From NCBI GenBank assembly GCA_020629835.1, contig JAHDCO010000003.1, positions 97,852 through 161,851 on the forward strand: a stretch of DNA of 64,000 bases, read 5' to 3'. Every line of letters starts with the position of its first letter. Position 1 is the stretch's first letter. The stretch comes from Granulosicoccaceae bacterium. Its GTDB lineage: Bacteria; Pseudomonadota; Gammaproteobacteria; Granulosicoccales; Granulosicoccaceae. The position numbers and the translations under genes are program-made. This document shows, one piece after another, positions 29,739 through 38,187 of the stretch. The notes beneath the pieces are model-generated. The model was not told the DNA's origin. It did no database searches and worked only from the letters and a program-made list of their open reading frames with translations.

Positions 29739-30134
29739 TTATTTGAAACGCCCACCCCTCTCCAACACTTCAATTTCATAACCATCGGGATCGGTTATAA
29801 AAAAGAAACGAGCGATTAATTCACCATCAGGTGCAAACTCAACGAGTTTTCTTGGAGATAAACCTGCAGCCTCTAAACGGGCATGCTCCGCAGCGACATC
29901 ATCAACGGATACAGCAAAGTGCCCATAACCCGAACCTAACTCATAGGGCTCTGATTGGTCTTTGTTGATCGTGAGTTCTAATTCGAATTCGCTTTCGGAA
30001 TTACTAAGATAAACGAGCGTGAAGCTGGAAAAATCTAAACGATCAGCTACCTCTAAGCCGAACGCTGTTTTGTAAAACGCAATTGATCGATTTTCATCGA
30101 CCACACGGACCATCGAATGGATGGCTTTTGCCAT
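29739..30134 (-). CDS. VOC-family protein, glyoxalase I-like
   Basis: A 131-residue vicinal-oxygen-chelate protein. It starts with AIHSMVRVVDENRSIAFYKT and ends with FFFITDPDGYEIEVLERGG, the two-halves pattern of glyoxalase I (lactoylglutathione lyase), with His6 and Glu near 125 as likely metal ligands. It lies 18 bases upstream of the Tat subunit gene and is likely cotranscribed. Whether it uses methylglyoxal-glutathione or another substrate linked to the GMC enzyme is not known. Confidence 0.85.
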   Translation of the reverse strand: MAKAIHSMVRVVDENRSIAFYKTAFGLEVADRLDFSSFTLVYLSNSESEFELELTINKDQSEPYELGSGYGHFAVSVDDVAAEHARLEAAGLSPRKLVEFAPDGELIARFFFITDPDGYEIEVLERGGRFK

Positions 30135-30255
30135 AGCATTAACCTGTGCTAACGAATGGCTTATGAGTGTGCCGAATGAAAAGGCCTTACGGGTAGTATG
30201 GGTTTACTACTCGCTGATTCGCCCTTTGTTCTTGCTATTTGTGCCGCACGCGGGT

Positions 30256-30558
30256 TCAGCTGGCAAGGTCTGCCGAAACGGGATAACCGTTTTGGCTCTG
30301 CGAAAGTTCTTTAAACTTTAAACACGTGCAGCGAAGTAGCGACGTGAAATTACCTTCATGACCCCACAATTCAACCACTTCTGAATGCAACGTAGAAATG
30401 AAACTGGACGTGGTAACACCTTCGGATGCCGCCATCTCATCCAGTGTTTGCCAGAAGGCATTCTCTAATCGAATACTGGTGCTTTGACCATTCAATCGAA
30501 GTCGCCGGGTTTGGCACGCATAGCGCTCTGGGTCTTGCCCCGCAAACACCTGGCACAT
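30256..30558 (-). CDS. Ribbon-helix-helix DNA-binding protein
   Basis: A 100-residue protein with a ribbon-helix-helix domain: STSIRLENAFWQTLDEMAAS (residues 26-45) gives the beta strand and first helix, and VTTSSFISTLHSEV the second helix. Such proteins of the PF13467 type bind DNA as dimers; the targets are unknown. AAAGGGGGA lies just before the ATG. The gene lies upstream of the VOC-Tat-GMC set on the same strand with a gap of about 120 bases, so it could regulate that set. Confidence 0.8.
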   Translation of the reverse strand: MCQVFAGQDPERYACQTRRLRLNGQSTSIRLENAFWQTLDEMAASEGVTTSSFISTLHSEVVELWGHEGNFTSLLRCTCLKFKELSQSQNGYPVSADLAS

Positions 30559-30881
30559 TCGTCCCCCTTTAGTTTTGTCGTATTTTTATTTCCACTACCG
30601 TCTCAGCTTAACGGATATGCAGATTGCCAGACACCCCAAACGGACGATTTCTACCATAACCTCCAATACCGGCGTTTCCTCTACGCCCGTAAGCAACTGG
30701 CAAGAGCCAGCTCATGAATCTATGGAAAAATTAACAAGGAATTCGACGCGATTACAACCACTACGGACTTATCAGTTACCACGTGGTGAGAGTGGCTGTT
30801 TACTCTGGATTCCGACGACGCCCTTACTTAGAACGTCAAATACTTGGAACCTCAGAGCAAACAAGCCAAGTGGAAAAGCCG
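30559..30881. other. 323-base gap between the RHH gene and the cyclase gene
   Basis: No supported gene is seen. A plus-strand open frame of 123 codons (30575-30946) runs into the cyclase gene, lacks a ribosome site and shows no family motif, so it is not called. A weak 6-bp stem (ACTTGG at 30842, CCAAGT at 30866) lies just after the cyclase stop. The promoter of the RHH gene must lie in this stretch; no strong sigma70 boxes were picked out. Confidence 0.5.
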
Positions 30882-31715
30882 TTAGACCATCGCAAAAATT
30901 CGTGCTGGCCCACCAGTTCCGCCACGATGCTTCGGTGCCCCGATGACTAAGGTGGCGCCTGATGCAGGCACACTATCCAGGTTCGCCAGATTTTCTATAC
31001 CGAAACGCCCCGTAGGTAACCACGCGTAATGCGTTGCGAAGTCTGCTGATATGCCATGGTCAAGCGACAAGGTATCTACACCAATAGACATAGCACCCGT
31101 CTCCTCCATTAACATGCTCACAGCATCCACATGAAATCCAGGGTAGTGCTGTGCGCCATCGGCGTCCACGTTGCGAAAACCATCACCGCCGACTTTATCG
31201 GACCAGCCCGAGTTCATCGCAACACACGCGTTTTCTGGAATGTCCCCATTATCAGCAATCCATTGTTTAAGATCTTCAGGGGTAACTTGTGTGTCCGCAT
31301 CTTCAGCTGCACGAGCTTTGATATCAATAACGCATAACGGCACTACCAAGCTGGACACCGGTATTTCCGCAACAGACATACCATCTTCAGAAAAGTGTAG
31401 CGGTGCATCAATATGCGTTCCGGTGTGTTCGTTGACCGTTAGCTCAAACAAATTGAACTTATGCTCATCCCAATTGAACTTGGATGTCATACTGAATTGT
31501 GATTCCCCAAAATAGGTAGGAAAATCTTCATGCAGCTCATGGGTCATATCCATGACAGAACCGTGTCCACCCGCCAATGCCGGAGACGACGTTAACAGCC
31601 CACTACCGGTAGCCGCAGCTGTCGCTGCAGCCCCAACAGCAGCTGACGACTTAAAAAAATCACGCCGAGAAAGCATTTTCTGCTTGACTGCGTTCATTAC
31701 ACAGATGTCGCACAT
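30882..31715 (-). CDS. Tat-exported cyclase-family (kynurenine-formamidase-like) hydrolase
   Basis: A 277-residue metal-dependent hydrolase of the cyclase family (PF04199). The metal-binding motif HTGTHIDAPLH is at residues 97-107 (His97, His101, Asp103, His107), matching HXGTHXDXPXH. The N-terminus has a Tat signal with SRRDFFK (16-22) and a long Ala-rich core, preceded unusually by MCDICVMNAVKQKM with a CxxC. The product would act in the periplasm, so it is unlikely to be the tryptophan-pathway formamidase. AGAGGATAA precedes the ATG. It is divergent from the HupE-like gene. Confidence 0.88.
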   Translation of the reverse strand: MCDICVMNAVKQKMLSRRDFFKSSAAVGAAATAAATGSGLLTSSPALAGGHGSVMDMTHELHEDFPTYFGESQFSMTSKFNWDEHKFNLFELTVNEHTGTHIDAPLHFSEDGMSVAEIPVSSLVVPLCVIDIKARAAEDADTQVTPEDLKQWIADNGDIPENACVAMNSGWSDKVGGDGFRNVDADGAQHYPGFHVDAVSMLMEETGAMSIGVDTLSLDHGISADFATHYAWLPTGRFGIENLANLDSVPASGATLVIGAPKHRGGTGGPARIFAMV

Positions 31716-31928
31716 TTTATTATCCTCTGGTGAATTGAAACAAGAACGAACTACACGCCGTCATGAACAGAATAAGCGTGTTCCGGCGACGTTGTCACTT
31801 AAGGTATCATTAATCACAGACGGTTTTTCTGGCCGGTTTGTACCCTGCCGACGTAAGAATCAGGGCTTACCCCCATTTCTCGGGCAAAACAAGCAACACC
31901 CGTCCCTTCCGGATCATTGAGTACTTCC

Positions 31929-32642
31929 ATGGCACGTCCAACGTTCAAACCGAACTTCTCAGCCCTTGTGGCTACATTTATTGCGGTGGCGTTGTCAATG
32001 AACCTGGCATACGCGCACGACGTAACGCCAGGGGATGCCGGATACATTCAAGAGATTTGGGGTGTTCACATCATACCGTTCATGTATCTTGGCGCTAAGC
32101 ATATGGTCACGGGGTATGACCATATTCTGTTCTTATTCGGCGTGGTTTTTTTCTTATACAAATTTCGTGACGTTGCACTTTATGTCAGTCTTTTTGCGCT
32201 AGGCCATTCAATTACGATGTTACTTGGTGTGTGGTACGGCTGGGGCGTAAGCGCGTACATTGTTGATGCCATTATTGGCTTTTCCGTGATTTATAAAGCA
32301 CTCGATAACTTAGGTGTGTTTACACAATGGTTTGGGTACCAACCCAACACAAAAGCGATGACATTTCTTTTCGGGTTAATCCACGGAACCGGCCTGGCAA
32401 CGAAAATTCTGGAATACCAAATTTCAGAAGATGGACTGTTACCCAATTTGTTAGCGTTCAATGTAGGCGTTGAAATCGGTCAGATACTCGCGTTGTGCGT
32501 GATCCTTATTGTTATGGGCTACCTACGCAGAAGTAACCGTTTTCCCAAATACGCTGTAAGTGCAAACGTTGTTATGGTGTTTCTCGGTATCGCACTTATG
32601 GCGCAACATATTGTCGGTTACCTTCATTCTCATACACATTAA
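31929..32642 (+). CDS. HupE/UreJ-like membrane protein (type 2)
   Basis: A 237-residue protein with a signal peptide (ending NLAYA, then HDVTPGDAGY) and about six membrane segments. It belongs to the HupE/UreJ-2 group; relatives are nickel or cobalt permease-like proteins near hydrogenase or urease genes, but neither system is present here. Histidine pairs such as MVTGYDHILFLFG and FALGHSITMLLG lie in membrane segments and could handle metal. The C-terminus ends in a His-containing tail (HSHTH). A TTG four codons earlier is an alternative start. The membrane-anchor gene follows 12 bases later. Confidence 0.85.
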   Translation: MARPTFKPNFSALVATFIAVALSMNLAYAHDVTPGDAGYIQEIWGVHIIPFMYLGAKHMVTGYDHILFLFGVVFFLYKFRDVALYVSLFALGHSITMLLGVWYGWGVSAYIVDAIIGFSVIYKALDNLGVFTQWFGYQPNTKAMTFLFGLIHGTGLATKILEYQISEDGLLPNLLAFNVGVEIGQILALCVILIVMGYLRRSNRFPKYAVSANVVMVFLGIALMAQHIVGYLHSHTH

Positions 32643-32654
32643 CGTTTATCGATT

Positions 32655-33269
32655 ATGTTCACGATAGAAAAGCCCAACCTGAAAGACCTTCCAAGTCTTA
32701 ACCAGCTGAAACGCTCAACGGTTATCGCAGTCATTGGTGCCGGATTAATTCTTGTATCAATTGTGCTCCCGGCAGAATACGGTATTGACCCTACGGGCGC
32801 TGGGCGCGTATTAGGTTTAACCGAGATGGGCGAAATCAAGCACGAGTTACATCACGAAGCTGAATCTGATAAAGCCAACCATCAAGACAATCATTCTCTC
32901 AACCGTTTTGAACGCGCACTTAACGTTTTTATCAATAGCGCACTAGCTGAAGAGGCTTGGGACCACACCATTACATTTACACTGGAACCCGGAGAGCACA
33001 CAGAAACCAAGCTTGTCATGCAGCAGGGAGACGACGCAAACTACACCTGGATCGCCTCCGGAGGCAGAATCAACTTTGACCTCCACGCACACGGTAACGG
33101 GCAATCGGAAACGTATGAAAAAGGCCGGGGTGCAAAAGACGGTGAAGGCGGCTTTGTAGCCGCATTCGACGGTGAACACGGCTGGTTCTGGCGCAATCGT
33201 GACAAATCCGTTGTTACCGTCACTTTGAGAATACGTGGAAACTATCAGGAAATTATTCGAAGCGAATAG
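32655..33269 (+). CDS. Membrane-anchored extracytoplasmic protein, partner of HupE/UreJ-like genes
   Basis: A 204-residue protein with one N-terminal membrane segment (STVIAVIGAGLILVSIVLPA, residues 21-40), a His/Glu-rich linker (IKHELHHEAESDKANHQDNH) and a beta-rich C-terminal domain with YTWIASGGRINFDLHAHGNG and FDGEHGWFWRNR. I recall this type as an uncharacterised transmembrane anchor protein found next to HupE/UreJ-like genes. The His-rich linker suggests metal handling. It lies 12 bases after the HupE-like gene and is clearly in the same operon. Confidence 0.82.
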   Translation: MFTIEKPNLKDLPSLNQLKRSTVIAVIGAGLILVSIVLPAEYGIDPTGAGRVLGLTEMGEIKHELHHEAESDKANHQDNHSLNRFERALNVFINSALAEEAWDHTITFTLEPGEHTETKLVMQQGDDANYTWIASGGRINFDLHAHGNGQSETYEKGRGAKDGEGGFVAAFDGEHGWFWRNRDKSVVTVTLRIRGNYQEIIRSE

Positions 33270-33297
33270 GATCAAGCCAACCGGCTAGAGCACTCTT

Positions 33298-33813
33298 GTG
33301 AGTCAACCACACTACATCGTTAGCACTCTGGGTCTGGGCTCGTTATCGATCATGCCCAAGCCTGATGTAACCGATTCACCTTCGGCCTTTTTCGCATCAC
33401 TACGCAGCTCAGGTGTTACGCATATTCTGTCCTTACTCAGTGAACAGGACATAGCCAAACTCAAATTAGAACTTGAAAGCCAATGGTGTGAAAACGAGGG
33501 CATACACTTCAGCCACTTTCCTATTGTCGATTATTCAGTACCCGAATCGTCTTCAGAATTTTTAGATAAAGCGAAGGTATTGCACGAGGCTATTTCATCC
33601 GGTCAACACTGGCTAATTCATTGCCACGGAGGAATCGGTCGATCGGGCATGATGGCAGTCGCCATTTTGATTCAGGAGGGTTATACCCCGGCTGAGGCAA
33701 TCAAAAAAGTATCCAGCGCGCGCGGCGTACCGGTTCCGGATACCGATGTGCAAAAGGAATTTCTATTGAATCTAAAACTGCCCCAGAACACTGGGGACGG
33801 CTTTTTCTGTTAG
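33298..33813 (+). CDS. Dual-specificity / tyrosine phosphatase-like protein, C-terminus altered by an insertion
   Basis: A 171-residue cysteine phosphatase with the active-site loop HCHGGIGRSG (Cys109, Arg115) and a likely general acid Asp78 in VDYSVP. Substrates may be phosphotyrosine proteins or small molecules. It starts at GTG 28 bases after the anchor gene. From position 33774 the coding sequence runs into the left end of the IS1-like element, so the last 13 residues, about LPQNTGDGFFC onward, are supplied by the element and the native end is lost. The catalytic domain is complete, so the protein may still work. Confidence 0.8.
   Translation: MSQPHYIVSTLGLGSLSIMPKPDVTDSPSAFFASLRSSGVTHILSLLSEQDIAKLKLELESQWCENEGIHFSHFPIVDYSVPESSSEFLDKAKVLHEAISSGQHWLIHCHGGIGRSGMMAVAILIQEGYTPAEAIKKVSSARGVPVPDTDVQKEFLLNLKLPQNTGDGFFC
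33774..33796. repeat. Left terminal inverted repeat of the IS1-like element
   Basis: AAAACTGCCCCAG, AACA, CTGGGG. It lies inside the 3' end of the phosphatase reading frame. The CCCCAG/CTGGGG stem is followed by ACGGC and five T, so it could also act as a transcription stop in the plus direction. Confidence 0.75.
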
Positions 33814-33846
33814 GGTGTTTGTTCCAACAAATTAGCAGAGGTTCGC

Positions 33847-34770
33847 ATGGACGCGACCACACAATGCCCGCGCTGCGATGCGCCCAGACGATCGCTTGTT
33901 CGTGACGGCTTCTATCATAGGGCCGACGATTCAAAATCCATTCAGCGCATCCGCTGCAAAGACTGCGGCAAGAAATTCTCTAACGCGACCTTCACACCCA
34001 CCTATAGGCAGAAACGCCGGCGCATAAACGAAACGATTCGATTTTGCCTGGCCAGCAACATGTGTCCACGCGACATTGCGGAATTGGTGGGAGTGAATAT
34101 CAAAACTGTCGCGGCACGGTTAATCTGGCTGGCTGAGCGTTCTCGGGAGAAAAATCAACGAAAGCTTCAGGCCTACCTTGATGTACATGGGCCCGTAAAA
34201 ACCGTGCAGTTCGATGACCTACTCACGTTTGAGCACACCAACTGCAAACCGTTGACGGTGCCATTGGCTGTCATTGATGGCGCCCGAATACCCTTGGGGT
34301 TTAAAGTCGCCTCAATCCCTGCTTTTGGCCGTCTGGCGGCAATTGCAAGGAAACGTTATGGCAAGCGTGCCGACCATAGCATCCAGGCTCGAAATGAATT
34401 ATTTGAAGAGCTAAGAGCGATTCTGCCGCCAGAGGTTCACTTCAAAATAGACGGCCACAAACACTATCCCCGATTGATCAAACAGTATTTTCCTCAGGCT
34501 ACCCACAGCGTGCACATCAGTGATCGGGGCTGCGTGGTGGGTCAAGGAGAGTTAAAGAAAACCCGGTTCGACCCGTTGTTCTCGGTGAACCATTCGTTTG
34601 CCAACATCCGTGCGAAAGTCAACCGTTTAAATCGTCGGACATGGTGCACAACAAAACGGCCAGATCGACTGGCTGATCACATCGATGTTTATATTGACGT
34701 GCTGTGTGATCGATTAGAAAGCGATCGCAAAAAACAATGCCGGCGTGCAAACCAATCCTTAATTCGATGA
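33847..34770 (+). CDS. IS1-family-like transposase (zinc ribbon, HTH, DDE-type catalytic domain)
   Basis: A 307-residue single-frame transposase. An N-terminal zinc ribbon (CPRC, residues 7-10; CKDC, 37-40) is followed by a helix-turn-helix (CPRDIAELVGVNIKTVAARL) and a catalytic domain with QFDDLL, KIDGHKHYPRLIK and the IS1-like end NIRAKVNRLNRRTWCTTKRP. Classical IS1 needs a frameshift between InsA and InsB; here the two parts are one reading frame, as in some IS1 relatives. No premature stop is seen, so it may be active. Clear inverted repeats bracket it. Confidence 0.82.
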   Translation: MDATTQCPRCDAPRRSLVRDGFYHRADDSKSIQRIRCKDCGKKFSNATFTPTYRQKRRRINETIRFCLASNMCPRDIAELVGVNIKTVAARLIWLAERSREKNQRKLQAYLDVHGPVKTVQFDDLLTFEHTNCKPLTVPLAVIDGARIPLGFKVASIPAFGRLAAIARKRYGKRADHSIQARNELFEELRAILPPEVHFKIDGHKHYPRLIKQYFPQATHSVHISDRGCVVGQGELKKTRFDPLFSVNHSFANIRAKVNRLNRRTWCTTKRPDRLADHIDVYIDVLCDRLESDRKKQCRRANQSLIR

Positions 34771-34786
34771 TTATTGACCTAGTTAG

Positions 34787-34809
34787 CCCCAGTCAACTGG
34801 GGCAGTTTT
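34787..34809. repeat. Right terminal inverted repeat of the IS1-like element
   Basis: CCCCAG, TCAA, CTGGGGCAGTTTT: a 6-bp stem extended by G-C at its base, followed by TTTT. It could terminate the transposase transcript. Its last base is shared with the stop codon of the convergent HDOD gene. Confidence 0.75.
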
Positions 34810-36086
34810 CAGCCGGCTTTTAGCATTTGTTGCGTATTAACAATCTTCGTGGTCGCGGCGCGCATGATTTCACCTGGGTTCTTTAAGTCGATACCGGCTT
34901 GTTGCAAACGCCTGGCGAGCAATAAGTTATCAACGCTTGGAATACTGCTTTGCTCAGACTCTGGCATCTCCGCTTGAATGATAAGCAGCGAAGCGGTAAC
35001 CAGATCCGTGTAGGTGATTTCACCACTGTGGTTACGATACCAATCACGGGCTTTATAGCTGGACTCAATATAGCTCTCGGGGAAATCCCAACTGGCGAGC
35101 ACCCATCCATTCAGCACCGTTCGTAGGTTTTCAATAGTAGATGTTAGCGTTGCGATGTCTTCAAACTTATCAGCGAACTTATTGGCGTGTGTCAGCACTA
35201 ACAACTCACCAATATCAGACATCATGGCAACGAGTGCTGCTTGCTCTCCCTTCAGATCAGGAATTGATCCAGAAAGTACCTGAGCGATGGCCGCCGATAA
35301 GGTCGTGCGCTGATGGAAGCGCTTATAACGTTGTGCAATAGCTTCATTGGCAGGCACGATAGTGTTCGACTTCAGTAACTCCACCATATTCAACTTGGTG
35401 TCTTCTACACCTAACCTGGAGATTGCACCGCGTACACTGTGCGCAGCATCAGAACCACCCGCATCAGCGCGGTTAGTAATCTTTAGGATATGTGCGGTCA
35501 AGCCTGGATCGGTCAGCATCACTTCGGCCAGCTCAGGCACGGCGTTCACACCGTCCACATTCATCAGGATCTTCTTGGCTGCTTCGCTGTAGGTAGCCAG
35601 CTGCAACTTGTTAGAAGCCATGGTCTCAATGATGTCATCCAACAACAGATTGTCATGTTCGGTTGTCTGCACATCGATGACATGAATGGCATTCTTTTGC
35701 TGTTCGCTAAGCAGAATATTAATTTGCTCACGTCCAAACTTCACCACTTTGGCAACGGCTGAAGTCTTGGCCAAGGTGTAGGCTGTTTTATCCTGGAATA
35801 AAGGCTTGAGTGCATCCGGTGTACGAGCGGTAACGGTGCCTACCTCTTCCTTACCGTTGTACAGTTGCAAAGAACCTTCTACAAGGTACATCAACCAACG
35901 GTTTGCAGCTTCTGGCTGTACCGGATCGTTGCGTTGCACGTGAACCAACTTGGCTGTCTTACACAGCGCAGCACGATTACTTTCATTCAATTCATTCACT
36001 GGCGATACGTTGCTGGCCGCCTGCAGCACCAGTTCGTAATTTTCATCAGTACTTGCCACTGATGCGGTGTTGTCTTTTTTAAGCAC
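34809..36086 (-). CDS. HDOD-domain protein with N-terminal cyclic-nucleotide-binding-like domain
   Basis: A 425-residue regulatory protein. The N-terminal part (about 25-135; LVHVQRNDPVQPEAANRWLM and LVEGSLQLYNG) resembles a cNMP-binding beta barrel. The middle and C-terminal part (about 165-400) is an HDOD domain, an HD-related fold without the full metal set, with LTDPGLTAHILKITNRA as the typical helical start. Such proteins act in signalling, often with cyclic nucleotides or two-component systems. The right end of the IS1-like element touches its stop codon, but the frame is intact. Its target is unknown. Confidence 0.85.
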   Translation of the reverse strand: MLKKDNTASVASTDENYELVLQAASNVSPVNELNESNRAALCKTAKLVHVQRNDPVQPEAANRWLMYLVEGSLQLYNGKEEVGTVTARTPDALKPLFQDKTAYTLAKTSAVAKVVKFGREQINILLSEQQKNAIHVIDVQTTEHDNLLLDDIIETMASNKLQLATYSEAAKKILMNVDGVNAVPELAEVMLTDPGLTAHILKITNRADAGGSDAAHSVRGAISRLGVEDTKLNMVELLKSNTIVPANEAIAQRYKRFHQRTTLSAAIAQVLSGSIPDLKGEQAALVAMMSDIGELLVLTHANKFADKFEDIATLTSTIENLRTVLNGWVLASWDFPESYIESSYKARDWYRNHSGEITYTDLVTASLLIIQAEMPESEQSSIPSVDNLLLARRLQQAGIDLKNPGEIMRAATTKIVNTQQMLKAG

Positions 36087-36201
36087 GTTTTAAAGCCTTA
36101 TGAATCAGTTATCGCGGTTTAGTCGCGCACGTCTCTACACGTTATGTCGGACAGTTCACACAGAAGTTAAGCCGTCTCTGTGATGAATCCTGCTCGATAT
36201 C

Positions 36202-38187
36202 TCAGTTTTCGTTTTGACAATCAAAATCCACGCCGTAGGGGCTTCGATGATTAGCCGGGGTGTTGTTCCAGTCTTCAATCACTGACGAGAGGGTGGGTAA
36301 TACCATTCGGTAGCCAGCTTCTGCTTCAACCCCGAATCCTGGCGCTCGCGCCACGATTTCAACCTCTGCCCACAAGGCGCTACTGGCGGGGTAAATCAGT
36401 TCGAATAACCCGGTACCCGTAGCATCAGTCACGATCTGCCCGCCTTCCAGCGTGGGTGAACCGCCGTCGATGGGTCCTAACAGAGACGGATCTTGTGGGT
36501 CCAGCACGCCATTGCCGTTGTTGTCCTCGCCTGCATCAAGCAAACGGTTACCGTTAATATCTTCAGCAATACAGCCCACGTAATACTGTCGCCACGAGGC
36601 CGCTTCCCAGAAACCGGTGACTTCGTTTCGGGTCAAACCGTTGATGTCAATTAAGTCCATATAACCTTTTCGGTAAGCCAGTGGACGCACGGATACTTCA
36701 ACAACGGCTTCATCCAGTGGTGCACCACCACCATCAGCCACCTGTACAACAAACGGAATGCCGTACTGTGTGCCCAGGGCACGTTCAGTGATGGTGTTTG
36801 ACGTACCGATGGTTAAGTTCAACACACGTTCAATGACAGTCAGTTGCGTATTCCCGGCAGCAGCACTACCCACCACTTGGGCCGACACATTCAGCTCTTC
36901 ATATTGCGTGGCTAAATTACCGGCTGTAAATGTCGTGGTAGCCATGCCTTCACTGTCGGTAACCGCAGAACCTGGGCTTAACTGTCCGCCGAACAGATTC
37001 GTGCTGGCAAAACTCACTTCTTGATTCTTGACCAGGTTGCCGTTCGCGTCAGTGACAGTCGCCGTCAATGTTACAGAGCCTAAGGTTGGTATTTGTGATC
37101 CCTCACTCGTCAGCGTTAAGTTCGCAGGCACGGTTGCAACAAATTCAACATCAATCGAATTTTCAACCGCACCATTTAACGCAGTCACTGTGAATGTGGC
37201 GGGGCCAGCGCTGTTTGACAGAATCGTAAAACGGGCTTCACCGTTGGCATTGGTGCGAAGCTCAGAAGCGGAAATCAATTGGCCTGCGGTTAGCGAGCCA
37301 CGTAAGTACTCTCCGGCAATCGGCGTACCGCTGGATGTCCAGGTGACAACCACATCGGTTGTATCACCCACCGCAATTTCTTCCCCAATGGTTACACCCG
37401 AGAAGTTCAGTAAATCAGTGACCACCGCTACTTCAGCCGAGGTTGTGGCTGTACCTTCTAACGCGGATACCGAAATGACATCGCTTGTCACCATATTCGT
37501 TATGGAAAAGCTCACCTCACCATCGGTATTGGTTTGAGCGTTTGTGACATCGATAGCGTGACCCTGCTGACTTGAGATAAGCACGGTCTCATTAGCGATG
37601 GGTGAACCCGCACCGGACAATAAAGTCGCGGTGAATTCTGCGACATCACCGATTGATAATCGTTGTGTACCTTCCAGAGTGACCGCAGAACCTTCGGCCT
37701 TAATCAAAGCGGTCGCTTCACCGGTGCCTGCATTCACCTGTACGGTGATGTCTTGATTTCGAAAATCGTTAGCCAATTGCAGTGTCGCCGTTGCCTCACC
37801 ATTTTCATCTGTGGTTGGCGTAATGTTTTGCAACAGCCCACGATCAGAACTCATTGTGACGGCTGCGTCTGACACAGAACCATTCGCATCGTTAGTCACA
37901 AACACGGTTAAGTTAGCAGGCGTTGTCTCACCGGTTGTCAAGGAGTCAGTATCACTGACCACACGAACGGTTAGAAAATCGGGTAAGGCGGCACCCAGAT
38001 CGGGGCCAAGATTCTCATTAACGTTGTCGCCGTTGGCGTTGTACTCGGCAGCACCGCCACCTTGGAGTTCGTCGTCTCGCGTTCCACAAGCCGAACTTAA
38101 AGCCACAGCCAGCAGCAGGCTCAAAAACGCTTTACCGCGAGATCGGCGGGTGTTGAAGACACCGGCATTTAATGAACGAGTAACCAC
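36202..38187 (-). CDS. Invasin/intimin-type Ig-like repeat lipoprotein
   Basis: A 661-residue lipoprotein. The signal peptide ends in a lipobox LSSAC with Cys34 as the lipidated residue. The mature part is a chain of bacterial Ig-like (Big_1) domains of about 95 residues from about 70 to 470, each with a pattern like VTDANGNLVKNQEVSF and DSEGMATTTF. A Ca-type segment DINGNRLLDAGEDNNGNG lies near residue 555. It probably sits on the outer membrane, outward or periplasmic. The GTG start overlaps the stop of the barrel-like gene by one base (TAGTG). Confidence 0.85.
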   Translation of the reverse strand: MVTRSLNAGVFNTRRSRGKAFLSLLLAVALSSACGTRDDELQGGGAAEYNANGDNVNENLGPDLGAALPDFLTVRVVSDTDSLTTGETTPANLTVFVTNDANGSVSDAAVTMSSDRGLLQNITPTTDENGEATATLQLANDFRNQDITVQVNAGTGEATALIKAEGSAVTLEGTQRLSIGDVAEFTATLLSGAGSPIANETVLISSQQGHAIDVTNAQTNTDGEVSFSITNMVTSDVISVSALEGTATTSAEVAVVTDLLNFSGVTIGEEIAVGDTTDVVVTWTSSGTPIAGEYLRGSLTAGQLISASELRTNANGEARFTILSNSAGPATFTVTALNGAVENSIDVEFVATVPANLTLTSEGSQIPTLGSVTLTATVTDANGNLVKNQEVSFASTNLFGGQLSPGSAVTDSEGMATTTFTAGNLATQYEELNVSAQVVGSAAAGNTQLTVIERVLNLTIGTSNTITERALGTQYGIPFVVQVADGGGAPLDEAVVEVSVRPLAYRKGYMDLIDINGLTRNEVTGFWEAASWRQYYVGCIAEDINGNRLLDAGEDNNGNGVLDPQDPSLLGPIDGGSPTLEGGQIVTDATGTGLFELIYPASSALWAEVEIVARAPGFGVEAEAGYRMVLPTLSSVIEDWNNTPANHRSPYGVDFDCQNEN

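Larger units (their letters stand above)
33774..34809 (+). mobile_element. IS1-like insertion element, 1036 bp, with hairpin-forming terminal inverted repeats
   Basis: The ends are 23-base inverted repeats, 20 of 23 identical: 33774-33796 and the reverse complement of 34787-34809. Both start AAAACTGCCCCAG, have a variable 4-base centre, and end CTGGGG, so each end is also a 6-bp hairpin. One transposase gene fills the inside. The nine bases flanking each side (attgaatct and cagccggct) do not match, so no target duplication is visible. The left end lies in the phosphatase gene and the right end reaches the HDOD stop codon. An alternative is that the hairpins are unrelated terminators, but the shared outer AAAACTG argues against it. 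Confidence 0.75.

Noticed and set aside
30575-30946. Plus-strand frame of 123 codons between the RHH and cyclase genes
   Set aside because: It overlaps the cyclase 3' end on the opposite strand, has no ribosome site and shows no family motif.
36758-37537. Plus-strand frames of 88 and 169 codons opposite the Ig-like lipoprotein
   Set aside because: Antisense shadows of repetitive Ig-like coding sequence; no motif and no ribosome site.
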